A stretch of DNA of 64,000 nucleotides from NCBI RefSeq assembly GCF_001424835.1, contig NZ_LMCQ01000012.1:401829-465828 (forward strand), in the 5' to 3' direction. Positions 62,714 through 64,000 of this stretch are shown piece after piece. Every line of letters begins with the position of its first letter. The stretch's first letter is position 1. Under the pieces are notes generated by a model, which ran no database searches, was not told the origin of the DNA, and saw only the letters and a program-made list of their open reading frames with translations. Both the position numbers and the translations under genes were made by a program. Source of the stretch: Variovorax sp. Root318D1. Its GTDB lineage: Bacteria > Pseudomonadota > Gammaproteobacteria > Burkholderiales > Burkholderiaceae_C.

Positions 62714-63541
62714 ATGAACGCATCTTCGGTATCCCTGCCCCGCTACTGGTCTCAACTGACGACGCGCGACTTTGCCGCGCTCGATGTGGCAGCCACCGTG
62801 GCAGTACTGCCGCTCGGTGCGACGGAACAGCACGGGCCCCATCTGCCGCTGGGCGTGGACACAGTGCTGGCCGACGGCATCGTGACCGCGGCGCTGCCGT
62901 TGCTGCCGGCGGAACTGCCGGTGCTGTTCTTGCCGACGCAGCAGATCGGCCTGAGCCCCGAGCACGCGCGCTTCGCGGGCACGCTCACGCTGTCGGCCGA
63001 GACGCTGGTCCGCATGTGGAACGAGATCGGCGCCGGGGTGGCGCGTGCCGGCGTGAAGAAGCTGGTGCTGTTCAACGCGCACGGCGGGCACGTGGGCGCA
63101 ATGGACATCGTGGCGCGCGAGCTGCGCGCGGCGCACGGGCTCATCGTCTACAGCGTGAGCTGGTTCAACCTGCCGCTGGGCGATGCGGGCGCGCAGTTCG
63201 GCGCCGACGAACATCGCTTCGGCGTGCATGCCGGCGACATCGAAACGTCGATGATGCTGGCGCTCGCGCCGCAGCAGGTGCGCATGGGCGAGGCGAAGAA
63301 TTTCCGCTCCACCTCCGAGCAGCGCGCGGCCGACTACGCGATTCTTGGCAACGGCAAGAGCGCGAAGCTGGGATGGGCCATGGAGGATTACAACCCGCAA
63401 GGCGCAGCGGGCAATGCGGCCGCGGCGACTGGTGTGCGTGGGCAGGCCGTTGTCGATGCGGCTGCGGAGCAGCTCGCGCTGCTGTTGGCAGAGGTGTCTC
63501 GGCTGCCGTTGGATACGGCCAATACGGGGCCGTTGTCTTAG
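62714..63541 (+). CDS. Creatininase/creatinine amidohydrolase family protein
   Basis: This 275-residue metal-dependent amidohydrolase shows the family motifs LPLGATEQHGPHLPLGVD near residue 35 (Glu and His metal ligands), VLFNAHGGHVGAMD (His near residue 120) and VHAGDIETSMML. Members cleave cyclic or peptide amides (creatinine, formamides, the MftA peptide); the substrate here is unknown. It is followed by repeat copy 2. Confidence 0.9.
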   Translation: MNASSVSLPRYWSQLTTRDFAALDVAATVAVLPLGATEQHGPHLPLGVDTVLADGIVTAALPLLPAELPVLFLPTQQIGLSPEHARFAGTLTLSAETLVRMWNEIGAGVARAGVKKLVLFNAHGGHVGAMDIVARELRAAHGLIVYSVSWFNLPLGDAGAQFGADEHRFGVHAGDIETSMMLALAPQQVRMGEAKNFRSTSEQRAADYAILGNGKSAKLGWAMEDYNPQGAAGNAAAATGVRGQAVVDAAAEQLALLLAEVSRLPLDTANTGPLS

Positions 63542-63575
63542 TCATTGGTTCGGTGGGTGTTTGGTGCCTCGTTCA

Positions 63576-63837
63576 GTTCAGGGCGGCGCACCCGCCGACG
63601 GGTACCTTACTCCGCGAATGTCCCCCGGCCTGCGGCCTCCTCCTTTATTTCGCTGCGCAAGGCACCCCATCGACGGGCGCGTTGCAAACAGCGGTCGTTG
63701 ATCAGGGGTACACCAGAAGCGTGCCCCGGTGCACAGGGCATCGGGTGCTCCGCGCAGCGAAATAAAGGAGGAGGGGCGCAGCCCCCGGGGGACATTCGCG
63801 GAGGGAGTACCCGGTGGCCTTTGCACACGCCCTGAAC
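63576..63837. repeat. MITE-like palindromic element, copy 2
   Basis: A 262-bp element with ends GTTCAGGGCG and CGCCCTGAAC. Long arms (about 63611-63658 and 63752-63802) carry CCGCGAATGTCCCCCG and CTCCTTTATTTCGCTGCG and their complements. The core is about 93 nt. It is inverted relative to copy 1 and differs from it by scattered substitutions and a short insertion near the right end. No protein is encoded. It fills most of the 336-nt gap between the creatininase and dehydratase genes. Confidence 0.9.
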
Positions 63838-63877
63838 AGCAACGCCCTGAACAACAGCGCTAAGAACGCAAGAACCT

Positions 63878-64000
63878 CTAGGTCCGCACTCCACCGCGTC
63901 CCAGCACCTCCGCGAACATGTCTGAATCGACATTGCCGCCGCTCACGCAGATGCCCACCGTCTTGCCGCGCCAGCGCTCCTGCTGCTGGAGCGCACCCGC
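63878..64000 (-). CDS. Serine/threonine dehydratase-like PLP enzyme, C-terminal part (partial)
   Basis: The last 40 codons of a gene that continues beyond the window are read from the minus strand. They contain GKTVGICVSGGNVDSDMFAE, the C-terminal glycine-rich segment of fold-type II PLP enzymes such as threonine dehydratase or serine racemase, and end at TAG (63878-63880). The substrate cannot be told from this part. Confidence 0.85.
   Translation of the reverse strand, partial: AGALQQQERWRGKTVGICVSGGNVDSDMFAEVLGRGGVRT

Overview
The window is high-GC chromosomal DNA from a betaproteobacterium of the order Burkholderiales. Gene content and protein sequences look most like family Comamonadaceae, genus Variovorax; this assignment is by recognition, not by a search. 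There are no phage genes, transposases, plasmid genes or CRISPR arrays. Two tRNA genes (Trp, Phe) are present.

Layout. (1) 1-12.6 kb: end of tuf, tRNA-Trp, secE-nusG, rplKA, rplJL, rpoBC, closed by a strong terminator. (2) 12.6-18.6 kb: a LemA-like protein, then the overlapping chain rsmB, a DUF4390 protein, an NtrY-like kinase and a shortened NtrX-like regulator, then tRNA-Phe and its terminator. (3) 18.7-33.2 kb: accessory metabolism and envelope genes: alpha/beta hydrolase plus DUF427, MscS channel, a putative PD-(D/E)XK protein, an alginate-lyase/FN3/LamG lipoprotein, an SMP-30 protein, remnants of a copper-export operon, alpha-carbonic anhydrase, a LysR/Bug-receptor/amidase locus, an HU protein with a histone H1-like tail and another LysR gene. 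(4) 33.4-42.5 kb: a c-di-GMP and phosphorelay cluster: a TRAP-type binding protein whose stop codon overlaps the start of a GGDEF/EAL protein, a frameshifted Cache-HAMP-PAS-GGDEF gene, and a soluble hybrid histidine kinase. (5) 42.5-57.7 kb, mostly minus strand: rep, lipoprotein and pldA with 4-nt overlaps, an AEC transporter, a ClpP-like secreted protein, priA, hemE, an MHS transporter, redoxin, DsbD, AlaX. (6) 57.9-64 kb: PQQ-type sugar dehydrogenase, GNAT, quinone oxidoreductase with divergent LysR, an atypical SDR, creatininase, and the end of a serine/threonine dehydratase.

The most interesting items are: a pair of about 250-bp MITE-like palindromic elements in opposite orientation (52207-52451 and 63576-63837); the binding-protein/GGDEF-EAL coupling next to a divergent LysR gene; DnaA boxes and a 14-bp inverted repeat upstream of priA; a decayed copper operon that keeps part of its operator; a one-base frameshift in a diguanylate cyclase; an SDR without the YxxxK catalytic pair; and an uncharacterised protein with a nuclease-like D...ExK motif. 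Functions are family assignments made by reading the sequence; no database search was run.
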